A DNA stretch of 7,885 bases from Holophagales bacterium UBA5066 (GCA_002414905.1 DIAY01000187.1:1-7885), one strand, 5' to 3'; shown: positions 1 to 6,849, counted from the stretch's first letter. The notes: generated by a model from the letters alone, not told the origin. A program made the numbers and translations.

Positions 1-1
1 C

Positions 2-673
2 TTTCTCGCCGCGCTGCTGCTCATCCTCGCGTGTCCTGTTCTCGCGCAGTCCGGGCCTCCGCTGGAGCCGGGGCCGTTCCGGCCCGCGGACCTCGTCGAG
101 CTGACGAGACTGGAGCCGGGGATCCGGCTCGACGTTCGCTACGCGCGCAGCGACAACTTTCTCGGGCGGGCGGTCTACCGGGAGGCGCGGGCGTTCCTGC
201 AGCGCCCGGCGGCCGAGGCGGTCGCGAGGGTGCACGGAAAGCTGGCCGCGAAGGGCTACGGCCTGATGGTCTTCGACGGCTACCGTCCCTGGGCGGTGAC
301 GAAGGCGTTCTGGGACGCGACGCCGGACGACAAGAAGCTCTTCGTCGCCAATCCCGCACGCGGCTCGAGGCACAACCGGGGCTGTTCGGTCGACCTGACG
401 CTCTACCACCTGGAGACCGGGAAGGCCGCCGACATGGGCTCCGGCTACGACGAGTTCAGCACGCGATCCTACGCAACCTGGGAGGGCGGGACGAAGGAGC
501 AGCTCGATCGCCGGGACCTCCTGCGGGGCGCGATGGAGCGGGAGGGGTTCTTTGTCTACCCGTGGGAGTGGTGGCACTTCGACTTCAAGGACTGGCACGA
601 CTATCCGCTCCTCGACGTGCCCTTCGAGGCGCTCGAGCCTGTCGCAGCCCGGCCCGGTCCTGGCGCTTCCTGA
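2..673 (+). CDS. ddpX: D-alanyl-D-alanine dipeptidase, VanX/DdpX type (5' partial)
   Basis: Zinc dipeptidase of family M15D, which splits D-Ala-D-Ala released from or intended for peptidoglycan. The reading frame is open from base 2 to TGA at 671-673, giving 223 visible residues; the start codon lies upstream of the window. Visible residues match VanX: DGYRP (92-96, with the transition-state arginine), SRHNRGCSVDLTL (122-134, zinc ligands H124 and D131), DMGSGYDEF (144-152), and PWEWWHF (187-193, catalytic E189 and zinc ligand H192). All catalytic residues are present, so it should be active. The first 16 visible residues are a hydrophobic signal segment ending VLAQS, so the protein is probably exported. 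The ILAC at 8-11 could be an imperfect lipobox, which would make it a lipoprotein. With no VanH/VanA or VanR/S genes beside it, a role in cell-wall turnover or D-Ala recycling is likelier than vancomycin resistance (inference). Confidence 0.93.
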   Translation, partial: FLAALLLILACPVLAQSGPPLEPGPFRPADLVELTRLEPGIRLDVRYARSDNFLGRAVYREARAFLQRPAAEAVARVHGKLAAKGYGLMVFDGYRPWAVTKAFWDATPDDKKLFVANPARGSRHNRGCSVDLTLYHLETGKAADMGSGYDEFSTRSYATWEGGTKEQLDRRDLLRGAMEREGFFVYPWEWWHFDFKDWHDYPLLDVPFEALEPVAARPGPGAS

Positions 674-688
674 CGGTCGTCGTATCCT
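660..688 (+). promoter_or_regulatory. Putative promoter of the response regulator gene (CTGGCG-N17-TATCCT)
   Basis: A TATCCT -10-like box lies at 683-688, with a weak -35 (CTGGCG, 660-665) exactly 17 bp upstream, inside the 3' end of the dipeptidase gene. The -10 ends 8 nt before the ATG at 697, so transcription would start at or within a base or two of the start codon (leaderless). The 29-bp layout matches the tRNA promoter at 7570-7598, sharing the 10-mer CGTATCCTCC in the same register. Prediction from sequence only. Confidence 0.5.
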
Positions 689-696
689 CCGCGCCG

Positions 697-2172
697 ATGG
701 CCCAGAGGATTCTCATCTGCGACGACGAGAGCGACATCCGCGAGTCGCTCCGCGAAATTCTTCTCGACGAGGGCTTCGAGGTGACGGCCGTCTCCGCGGG
801 ACCGAACGCCGTCGCCGAGGCGCCGGACCACGATGCCCTCCTGCTCGATATCAAGATGCCGGGTCAGGACGGCCTCGAGACGCTCGCCCAGATCCGCAAG
901 CGCGGCGTCACGACGCCCGTCGTGATGATCTCGGGGCACGGCGACGTGCGGACGGCGATGGAGGCGATCCGGGCCGGGGCGAACGACTTCCTGGAGAAGC
1001 CGCTCGCGACCGAGCACGTTCTCAACGCCCTCCGGCGCGTCCTCGACGCCTCCCGTCTCACGCGCGAGAACCTCGAGCTGAGGAGCCGCCTCGGGCTGAC
1101 GCGCCTCGTCGGCGAGGCGGCCGTCATGAAGAAGCTCCTCGCCGACGTCGGGCGCGCGGCGCCGACCCCCGCGACGATCCTCATCGTCGGTCCGAGCGGG
1201 ACGGGCAAGGAGCTCGTCGCCCGTTCGATCCACGACGGGTCCGCCGTGAAGGCCGGGCCCTTCATCCAGGTGAACTGCGCGGCGATCCCGGAGACGCTCA
1301 TCGAGTCGGAGCTCTTCGGGCACGAGAAGGGGTCGTTCACCGGCGCCGAGCGCAAGCAGGTGGGGAAGTTCGTCGAGGCCGACGGCGGGTCGATCTTCCT
1401 CGACGAGATCGGCGACATGTCGCTCTCGGCCCAGGCGAAGGTTCTCCGGGTCCTGCAGGAGGGCGAGGTGGAGCCGGTCGGAAGCCCACGGGTCGTGAGG
1501 GTCAAGGTCCGGGTCATCGCCGCGACGAACCGCGACCTGACGGAGATGATCCGGCAGGGAAAGTTCCGCGAGGACCTCTTCTACCGGCTGAACGTCATCC
1601 CGCTGAAGACGCCCGCGCTCGCCGAGCACCCCGAGGACGTCCCGGCCCTCGTCCTGCACTTCGCCGAAGCGTTCGCGAGGACGAACAACTACCGGCCGAA
1701 GCGCTTCACCGACGCGGCCCTCATGGCTCTGGCGGCACGCGCCTGGCCGGGGAACGTCCGCGAGCTGAAGAATCACGTCGAAAGGCTGATGATCATGACC
1801 GATGGCGACGTCGTCGACTCGGTCGACGTCGAGGTTCCGGGCGAGGCGAGGCCCGAGGGGCCGGTCGTCGTCCGCGGCGGCCGGGTCGTTCGTGAAGGTG
1901 AGCCTGAGACGGTCCCGGAGGGGACGTTGCCGCAGCCTTCGCTGGCCGCTTCGGCAGCGCCGGCTGCGGACGAGGCGTGGACGCGGCTTCTCGCGGTCAA
2001 GACGCTCCAGGATTTCCAGGACGAGGCCGAGAAGCTCTACCTCGTCGCCAAGCTCGCCGAGAACGGCGGCAACGTGACCCGGACGGCCGAGGCCGTCGAG
2101 ACGCCGCGGTCGAACCTCTACAAGAAGATGGACCGCTACGGCCTGAAGAAGCGCGAGGAGGGAACGGCATGA
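697..2172 (+). CDS. Sigma-54-dependent response regulator, NtrC/NtrX type
   Basis: Transcription activator of 491 residues with the three-domain NtrC layout. Receiver domain (about 4-118): acidic pocket D9/D10, phospho-acceptor D51 in LLLDIKMPG, S79 and K101. AAA+ domain (about 136-370): Walker A GPSGTGKE (165-172), sigma-54 contact loop GSFTGA (212-217; the usual form is GAFTGA), Walker B IFLDEI (233-238), arginine fingers R291 and R297 in FREDLFYRL. A Pro/Ala-rich linker leads to a Fis-type helix-turn-helix near 459-482 (NVTRTAEAVETPRSNLYKK). The C-terminal layout is closest to NtrX. Once phosphorylated it should remodel sigma-54 RNA polymerase at target promoters. The ATG at 697 was chosen because it begins right at the receiver domain, clears the dipeptidase gene and sits 8 nt after TATCCT; no Shine-Dalgarno is present. 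No histidine kinase is adjacent, so the partner and signal are unknown. Its stop overlaps the pyrE start. Confidence 0.95.
   Translation: MAQRILICDDESDIRESLREILLDEGFEVTAVSAGPNAVAEAPDHDALLLDIKMPGQDGLETLAQIRKRGVTTPVVMISGHGDVRTAMEAIRAGANDFLEKPLATEHVLNALRRVLDASRLTRENLELRSRLGLTRLVGEAAVMKKLLADVGRAAPTPATILIVGPSGTGKELVARSIHDGSAVKAGPFIQVNCAAIPETLIESELFGHEKGSFTGAERKQVGKFVEADGGSIFLDEIGDMSLSAQAKVLRVLQEGEVEPVGSPRVVRVKVRVIAATNRDLTEMIRQGKFREDLFYRLNVIPLKTPALAEHPEDVPALVLHFAEAFARTNNYRPKRFTDAALMALAARAWPGNVRELKNHVERLMIMTDGDVVDSVDVEVPGEARPEGPVVVRGGRVVREGEPETVPEGTLPQPSLAASAAPAADEAWTRLLAVKTLQDFQDEAEKLYLVAKLAENGGNVTRTAEAVETPRSNLYKKMDRYGLKKREEGTA
2156..2161 (+). promoter_or_regulatory. Ribosome binding site of pyrE (AGGAGG)
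   Basis: A perfect AGGAGG inside the last codons of the response regulator gene, 7 nt before the ATG at 2169. It fixes the pyrE start. It also contrasts with the heads of transcription units in this window, where no Shine-Dalgarno is seen. Confidence 0.8.
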
Positions 2173-2780
2173 ACGCAACCGAAGCGCTTCGTCACTTCGA
2201 GGAAACCGAAGCCCTCCTTTCGGGCCACTTCAGGCTCTCCTCCGGACTCCATTCCGACAAGTATCTCCAGTGCGCCAGGGTCCTCCAGTGGCCGGCACGC
2301 GCCGGCGCGCTCGGCGCCGCCCTCGGGGAGAAGCTCTCGGGGCTGGGGATCGACGCGGTCGTCTCGCCCGCGATGGGGGGGCTCATCATCGGCCACGAGG
2401 TGGGTCGTGCCCTCTCTCTGCGGGCGATCTTTGCCGAACGTGTCAACGGGGCGTTCACGTTCCGGCGCGGTCTCGGCCTGGAACCGGGCGAGAAGGTCGT
2501 CGTCATCGAGGACGTCGTGACGACGGGCGGCTCGACGCGCGAGGTCCTCGCGCTCGTGAGGAGCCTCGGGGTCGAGGCGGTCGCCTGTGCCGCGGTCGTC
2601 GACCGCCGGGATGCAGCCGCCGGGGGCGGGACCCAGATCCTCGAGGGCCTGCCGTTCCGGTCGATTCTCCGGATGGAAGTCCCGACGTGGGACGAGGCTT
2701 CGTGCCCCTACTGCCGGCTCGGAGAGGCGATCGCCTCCCCTGGCTCGCGGCGGCTCGTCTCCGTCAAGCCGGCCGGCTGA
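2169..2780 (+). CDS. pyrE: Orotate phosphoribosyltransferase (Thermus-type)
   Basis: Cytoplasmic enzyme of pyrimidine synthesis: orotate plus PRPP gives OMP plus pyrophosphate. The product has 203 residues. The N-terminal GHFRLSSGLHSDKY (19-32) is the orotate/PRTase hood motif, and VVVIEDVVTTGGST (110-123) is the PRPP-binding signature. The mobile loop reads ERVNGAFTFRRGL (90-102), and a C-terminal CPYC pair (C179, C182) is followed by an Arg/Gly tail. The loop and the Cys pair fit the Thermus-type OPRT subfamily rather than the E. coli type; the possible metal-binding or structural role of the Cys pair is inference. The start is set by ATGA overlap with the upstream regulator gene and a perfect AGGAGG, so translation is probably coupled to the regulator. 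No pyrF is adjacent. The gene ends 7 bp from the stop of a convergent gene. Confidence 0.94.
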   Translation: MNATEALRHFEETEALLSGHFRLSSGLHSDKYLQCARVLQWPARAGALGAALGEKLSGLGIDAVVSPAMGGLIIGHEVGRALSLRAIFAERVNGAFTFRRGLGLEPGEKVVVIEDVVTTGGSTREVLALVRSLGVEAVACAAVVDRRDAAAGGGTQILEGLPFRSILRMEVPTWDEASCPYCRLGEAIASPGSRRLVSVKPAG

Positions 2781-2792
2781 GGTCCACTCAGC
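2776..2792. other. Palindrome spanning two convergent stop codons
   Basis: GCTGAG (2776-2781), 5-nt loop, CTCAGC (2787-2792): a perfect 6-bp inverted repeat. The TGA of pyrE (2778-2780) lies in one arm and the stop of the opposite-strand glycosidase gene (2788-2790) in the other. It could form a short hairpin at the 3' end of both transcripts. There is no T-tract on either side, so it is not a classical intrinsic terminator. Confidence 0.4.
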
Positions 2793-4725
2793 GCTCCCGG
2801 AGCGAGAGCTTCGGCCGCGCGCCCTCTCCGCGGAGAAGGACGAAGGGGAGAACGGCTTCGCCGTGCGCCCCGGCGGTGAACCGGACGACGGCACCTGTCG
2901 GGAGGCGGCGCAGGGCGAAGGCCATACCCGAAGGCGGGACGCAGAGGCGAATGCCCCGGGCTTCGCCTCCGGGGCGCGTCGTGACCTCCATCGCCAGCGT
3001 CGCGGGGAGGCGTCCCGAGTTCATTCCCCCGAGCATGACCAGCCCGGCGGGTTCGAGGCGCAGCTCGGCGGTCTCGCCAGCGGCCAGCGTTTCCGTGAGC
3101 GCGACGGCCTCGATCTCGAGGAAGGAGGAGTCCCCGGTCCCGCCGTCGTCCGATTCGACGGTGTGGTGGAGCCCGGGGTCGAGCGCGAGAAGGGAGACGG
3201 CGAGTTCACCCGTGCCGCGGACGGTGAGGACGCGGACGGGGCTGCCGTGATCGGAGGACGACGCCGGCGGAATCCGGACGGTCGCGCCGGCGGGAATGCT
3301 GATATCGCCCACGGCCTCGAAGAGATGTCCCTCGGCGTCGCGCTTCTCGACGACCACCCGAACCTCATTTGGGCCTGGGTTCGTCAGCACCAGCTCCTCC
3401 GGCTCGAGAGGTGAGGGGATGGGGACGAGCCACGTCCGTCTCAGCGGGACGCGGTCGACGGGTCTCGCGGCTTCGTCCTCGAGCCGGGCGAGGTCCTCTG
3501 CCGGGAGGCGTGAAGCCTCCACCATCGCGAGGAGGACGGCCCCGACTCCGTAGGTGACGTTCACGGACGGGTCGTCGGACGACGTGACGGCTCCGTCGGG
3601 GCCGGTGCCGGGAGGCTGGATCCCGATGACGTCGCCGTCCTGATCGATCCGCGACCGGAGAAGCGCCACGGCCTTGAGGACGACCGGCATCGAGACTTCA
3701 CGGTCGAGCCACCCCTCGTTGATGCCCCGCGCGAGGAAGAACGTGATCAGGCCGGTCGCGGAGGTTTCGGCATTCGTGTTCCCGTCCTCTCGCAGCAGGG
3801 CGGTCCCCCAGCCGCCATCTGCGGTCCTGAGGGCCGTGAGCGAGCCGGCGAGCCGCGACAGGAGGGCGCGAATCGCCGGGCGGTCCAGGACGGCCTCGTA
3901 ACGCGCGCCGGAGTAGCGGGTGTCGAGGAATCGTGCTGCGGTCGCAAGGCCGAAGCCGGACCATCCGTTCCCGCGTCCCCAGAACGGGCCGTTGACCGTT
4001 CCGTCGACGTCGTGGCGGAAAAGCTCGCGATCCGGGTCCCAGAGGAGGAAGCCCGCGCGTTCGCGTGCGCTCGGAACGGCCCGGGCGCGCGGGTCGGCGG
4101 AGGCCGGCCGGTGATCGTGGACGTAGGCCTCGATCCACTCGTAGGCGAGGTCGCGCGCTTCCGGGTCGGCCGGGAGCCCGTCGCGCGTGGCGCCGCGCAT
4201 CGCCAGCCCCGGCGGTTGCGTGAAGAGGTCGTCCTGCCAGAAGCGGACGCCGTAGCCTCCTTCGATCCACCATGGGTCCGAGGGCGGTCCGTCGTCAGGA
4301 GTCGACCGGAGCGCGCGACGAGCGAAAGCGAGCGGTCCGTCCGTTGCCGCGAGGAGCGTCGCACGCAGGTCCGCGTCGGCGGACCGCGTAAGACTGTAAA
4401 GCCCGAGCGCGGCCTGAGCGTAACCGGCGTAGTCGCCGTGAGTGATGACGGGAGTGCCGCTTCCGACAGCGGTCCCGACGCGTGACAGGAGGCGCGCTCC
4501 GGTGTCCGGCTGGTCCCTCTCGAGCTCCCTGGCGAGGAGAAGCGTGCCGGAGAGGTAGGGCACGTCCTCCCAGTTCCGGCCGACCGGTTTCACGGCGGCG
4601 AGCCGGTCTGAAGCCCGGACCGCGGCGTCGAGGAGGTCTGTCCGGGTGGCGCCGGCCGCCGTTCCGGCAGCCTCGAGGGCCAGAAACACGAGAACCCTCG
4701 CCACGTGATTTCGCATCCTCTTCAT
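2788..4725 (-). CDS. Exported GH88/GH105-like glycoside hydrolase with C-terminal beta-rich region
   Basis: A 645-residue protein. Residues 1-26 look like a signal peptide (KRMR, a short hydrophobic stretch, then AAG-A). Residues about 30-405 resemble the alpha6/alpha6-barrel of GH88/GH105 (YteR-type unsaturated glucuronyl/rhamnogalacturonyl hydrolases). The matching motifs are HGDYAGYAQAALGLYSLT (96-113), FWQDDLFTQPPGLAM (162-176), FWGRGNGWSGFGLA (248-261, compare WARGNGW), and DGGWG then NAETSATG and GINEGWLD (303-341). D98 and D166 are the likely counterparts of the two catalytic aspartates of YteR (inference). Such enzymes hydrate the unsaturated uronyl residue left by polysaccharide lyases. 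Residues about 433-645 form a separate beta-rich region (LVLTNPGPNEVRVVVEK and IPAGATVRIPP) like the adhesion or spacer modules of secreted proteins. An alternative ATG lies 9 nt downstream (4716). No good Shine-Dalgarno is seen. It lies 64 bp after the membrane protein gene on the same strand and may share its transcript. Substrate unknown; no lyase gene is nearby. Confidence 0.7.
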   Translation of the reverse strand: MKRMRNHVARVLVFLALEAAGTAAGATRTDLLDAAVRASDRLAAVKPVGRNWEDVPYLSGTLLLARELERDQPDTGARLLSRVGTAVGSGTPVITHGDYAGYAQAALGLYSLTRSADADLRATLLAATDGPLAFARRALRSTPDDGPPSDPWWIEGGYGVRFWQDDLFTQPPGLAMRGATRDGLPADPEARDLAYEWIEAYVHDHRPASADPRARAVPSARERAGFLLWDPDRELFRHDVDGTVNGPFWGRGNGWSGFGLATAARFLDTRYSGARYEAVLDRPAIRALLSRLAGSLTALRTADGGWGTALLREDGNTNAETSATGLITFFLARGINEGWLDREVSMPVVLKAVALLRSRIDQDGDVIGIQPPGTGPDGAVTSSDDPSVNVTYGVGAVLLAMVEASRLPAEDLARLEDEAARPVDRVPLRRTWLVPIPSPLEPEELVLTNPGPNEVRVVVEKRDAEGHLFEAVGDISIPAGATVRIPPASSSDHGSPVRVLTVRGTGELAVSLLALDPGLHHTVESDDGGTGDSSFLEIEAVALTETLAAGETAELRLEPAGLVMLGGMNSGRLPATLAMEVTTRPGGEARGIRLCVPPSGMAFALRRLPTGAVVRFTAGAHGEAVLPFVLLRGEGARPKLSLRER

Positions 4726-4789
4726 TGTGACGTCCGCACGTTCGATCTCACGTCCCAGGGGTCGCTGCCGATCAAGGCGTGAGCGCGGG

Positions 4790-5806
4790 TCAGTCCGGGA
4801 TGTTCGAGGTGTGACGTCTTCCTGCGAGGAGCGGCAGACCGACGGCTCCGCAGGCGAGCGTCGTCAGCAGGTGGACGGCGCCCGTGACGGTTGCACCGAG
4901 GACGAGCGGCACTCCTTCGAGCGCGAGCCCCGCCGCGAAGCCGGACTCCATCGGTCCGAACGTCCCCGCGGGTGAGGGAAGGGCGGCGGCCGAAAGGACC
5001 GACGCGAGCGAGGCGAACGCCAGTGCGGGGAGCGAGGGCGTCAGACCGAGCGCGGAGAAGAGGAGCGCGAGCGCCGCGAAGTGGCCGGCGAGGAACGCGA
5101 CGGCGCCGGCGAACGCGAGCAGGTAGGTCCGAGGAGCCTCGCGGGCGACCCGTAGCCCCTCGGCCAGCTCTTCGAGCCCGCGCGCGAGCCGGGGCCGGCT
5201 TGCGAGGCGGTGGGCGAGCGCCTCGACGACGGGGACGCCGATGCGCGGCATCAGGACGAGGAGGATCGTCCCCGCGGCGACCGCCACGGCCGTCGCTCCA
5301 CCGAGGACCGGGACGCTGCTGCGCAGGGCCAGGACCGCGGCGCCCGCGAGCCCGGCGAGCAGGAACGCTGCGCTGTCGAGGGTCTTCACGAGGACGAAGA
5401 CGGCCCCGGCGCGGGCCCAGCCCGTGCCGAGGACGCGGCGGTAGAGCGCCCAGCTCGCAACCTCGCCCCCGCGGAAGGGGAGGACCTGGAGAAGGAACGT
5501 CGTCGCCCCCGAGACGGCCCAGGCGCGGCCGAAGGGAATCCGGTCGGCCGGAGGGAGGAGGAGATTCAGCCGCACGGCGCGGGCGGCGAAGCCGAGGGCG
5601 TAGACGGCGGCGCCGGCGAGGAGGAGCTCCGGCCGGGCCTTCCCGAGGCGGCCGAGGACGTCGGCGGGAGCGTGAGCGACCTGCCGGGCGAGAAGGCCGA
5701 GCAGGACGAGCCAGAGAAAGGTCAGCGCGACGCGGCGCCAGGGACGCGCAGCGGGTGCAGGAGTCGGGAGAGGCTGCGCCTCCGCCTCATCCCCGGGCGT
5801 CGTCAC
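4790..5806 (-). CDS. UPF0104/AglD-type multi-pass membrane protein (LPG synthase-like transmembrane family)
   Basis: Hydrophobic integral membrane protein of about 338 residues from the chosen start, with around eight transmembrane segments after a Pro/Ala-rich cytoplasmic N-terminus. It carries the two family landmarks: LLQVLPFRGGEVASWALYRR in the first half (compare LP-R-GE) and LPSPAGTFGPMESGFAAGL near the end (compare P-GG-G--E). Relatives include the membrane part of MprF and archaeal AglD/GlyT-type proteins; many sit beside polyprenyl-phosphate glycosyltransferases, as here. A role in lipid-linked sugar handling or flipping is plausible but inferred. The start is uncertain. The GTG at 5804-5806 overlaps the glycosyltransferase gene by 20 bp and has GAGGGG about 11 nt upstream. 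An in-frame start at 5896 would overlap that gene by 110 bp and add an Arg/Ser-rich tail that does not look like protein of this family. Confidence 0.83.
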   Translation of the reverse strand: MTTPGDEAEAQPLPTPAPAARPWRRVALTFLWLVLLGLLARQVAHAPADVLGRLGKARPELLLAGAAVYALGFAARAVRLNLLLPPADRIPFGRAWAVSGATTFLLQVLPFRGGEVASWALYRRVLGTGWARAGAVFVLVKTLDSAAFLLAGLAGAAVLALRSSVPVLGGATAVAVAAGTILLVLMPRIGVPVVEALAHRLASRPRLARGLEELAEGLRVAREAPRTYLLAFAGAVAFLAGHFAALALLFSALGLTPSLPALAFASLASVLSAAALPSPAGTFGPMESGFAAGLALEGVPLVLGATVTGAVHLLTTLACGAVGLPLLAGRRHTSNIPD

Positions 5807-6761
5807 GGTCTTCTGCGCCCCTCGCCGCTTCGTGGCGCCGCTGGCGAAGGAGGATCTCCTCGAGGAGCGTCCGGTTGATCGAGATGAGGTCCGCAAGGAG
5901 GCCTGTCAGGAACGAGAGGAAGGAGCCCACGAGGAAGACCGTCGCGAGGAGGAGGGACTGGAGGTGCGCGCCGGGTGTCTCCTGCGTGGCGAGGAACCAG
6001 AGGTACCGTGCGAAGAGCCCCGTCCCGAGGAGGAAGAGGATCGCCGAGAGCCCCAGGAAGATCGGAAGCGGCTTGTAGAGGGCGGACATCCGGAGGATGT
6101 TTGCTCCCTGGACGAGTACGTAGCGCGAAGTTCGCCGGAACAGCCGCGACGGGCGAACGGGAGGGTTCGTCCCGACGCGGACGGATCGGACCGCCATGTT
6201 CTTGTGTCCGGCCTGGATGAGCGTTTCGGTGGTGTAGGTCATCCGGGTGTAGACGTTGAGGCGCAGTGCCGCCTCCCGGGTGAGCGCCCGGAACCCCGAC
6301 GTGGCGTCGGGGACGTCCGTCCCCGAGGCGCGCCGCACCACCCAAGACCCGAGCCTCTGGACGAGCCTCTTTCCGGGGGAGAAATCGGTTTTCGTCGCGA
6401 CGCCGCGGTCGCCGACGACGATCTCGGCCTCTCCGCTCAGGATCGGCGCGACGAGCGTGACGACGTCGGAGGCCGCGTACTGGCGGTCGGCATCGGTCGA
6501 GACGATGACGTCGGCCCCGAGCGCGAGAGCCCGGTCGAGACCCGCCCGCCACGCGATCGCCAGCCCCCGATGGATTCCGAGCCGCAGGACGTGGTCGGCC
6601 CCGGCCTCCTTCGCAACGCGCGACGTGGCGTCGGTCGAGCCGTCGTCCACGACGAGGACCTCGACCGTCGAGAAGCCGGGCACCTGCCGAGGCAGCTCGC
6701 GGACAGCGGCCGCGATCTGCCCCTCCTCGTCCCATGCGGGAATCTGGATGACGAGCTTCAC
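5787..6761 (-). CDS. Family 2 glycosyltransferase, polyprenyl-phosphate sugar synthase-like, with two membrane segments
   Basis: GT-A fold glycosyltransferase of 324 residues. The N-terminal KLVIQIPAWDEE (2-13) and VEVLVVDDGSTDAT (33-46) bind the nucleotide sugar, and STDADRQY (88-95) holds the metal-binding DxD. Two C-terminal transmembrane segments follow (about 234-257 and 267-293), with a charged tail. This is the layout of dolichol/undecaprenyl-phosphate mannose- or glucose-synthase-like enzymes: a nucleotide sugar is transferred to a lipid carrier at the inner face of the membrane. The sugar cannot be read from the sequence. I chose the GTG at 6759-6761, since it begins right at the GT2 fold and lies exactly 8 nt after TATCCT. 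An upstream GTG at 6804-6806 would add 15 unconserved-looking residues. Neither start has a Shine-Dalgarno. It overlaps the following membrane-protein gene by 20 bp, so the two are surely co-transcribed. Confidence 0.88.
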   Translation of the reverse strand: MKLVIQIPAWDEEGQIAAAVRELPRQVPGFSTVEVLVVDDGSTDATSRVAKEAGADHVLRLGIHRGLAIAWRAGLDRALALGADVIVSTDADRQYAASDVVTLVAPILSGEAEIVVGDRGVATKTDFSPGKRLVQRLGSWVVRRASGTDVPDATSGFRALTREAALRLNVYTRMTYTTETLIQAGHKNMAVRSVRVGTNPPVRPSRLFRRTSRYVLVQGANILRMSALYKPLPIFLGLSAILFLLGTGLFARYLWFLATQETPGAHLQSLLLATVFLVGSFLSFLTGLLADLISINRTLLEEILLRQRRHEAARGAEDRDDARG

Positions 6762-6769
6762 GTCTACCG

Positions 6770-6775
6770 AGGATA
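6770..6775 (-). promoter_or_regulatory. Putative -10 box (TATCCT) of the glycosyltransferase operon
   Basis: TATCCT on the minus strand ends 8 nt before the GTG at 6761, the same spacing as at the response regulator gene. No -35 box is recognisable at 16-18 bp. The lack of any Shine-Dalgarno upstream of the GTG fits a leaderless transcript. Weak on its own; it gains support from the repeated arrangement. Confidence 0.4.
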
Positions 6776-6831
6776 GCCCGAGCGGCCTCGGCCGCGGGCA
6801 GCTCACTGCGGCGTGGCGGGTGGAGAACCGG

Positions 6832-6849
6832 GGGCCCGCCGGGCCCGCC
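6832..6849. repeat. Tandem 9-bp repeat in the divergent intergenic region
   Basis: Two back-to-back copies of GGGCCCGCC in the 143-bp gap between the divergent glycosyltransferase and rpe genes. Because GGGCCC is self-complementary, the pair can also fold as a 6-bp stem with a 3-nt loop. Function unknown; it could simply be low-complexity GC sequence. Confidence 0.5.

Noticed and set aside
593..609. TGGCACG-type sigma-54 (-24/-12) promoter upstream of the response regulator
   Set aside because: TGGCACG is present, but the -12 part does not match TTGCW and the GG-GC spacing is off by one; the bases encode the conserved end of the dipeptidase.
2..673. Vancomycin-resistance vanX
   Set aside because: The enzyme family is the same, but no vanH, vanA-type ligase or vanRS is seen, and the protein appears to be exported, unlike cytoplasmic VanX.
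31..696. Long upstream extension of the response regulator frame
   Set aside because: The frame is open only because stops are rare at this GC content. The protein there is Arg/Gly-rich and unlike any receiver domain, and it overlaps the clearly real dipeptidase gene.
601..2178. 525-codon open frame on the minus strand opposite the response regulator
   Set aside because: Arg/Asp/Leu-rich shadow of a real gene with no recognisable domain; typical of antisense frames in GC-rich DNA.
4891..6078. 395-codon plus-strand open frame opposite the membrane protein and glycosyltransferase
   Set aside because: Almost entirely Arg, Gly, Pro and Ala; it is the mirror of real minus-strand genes with clear motifs.
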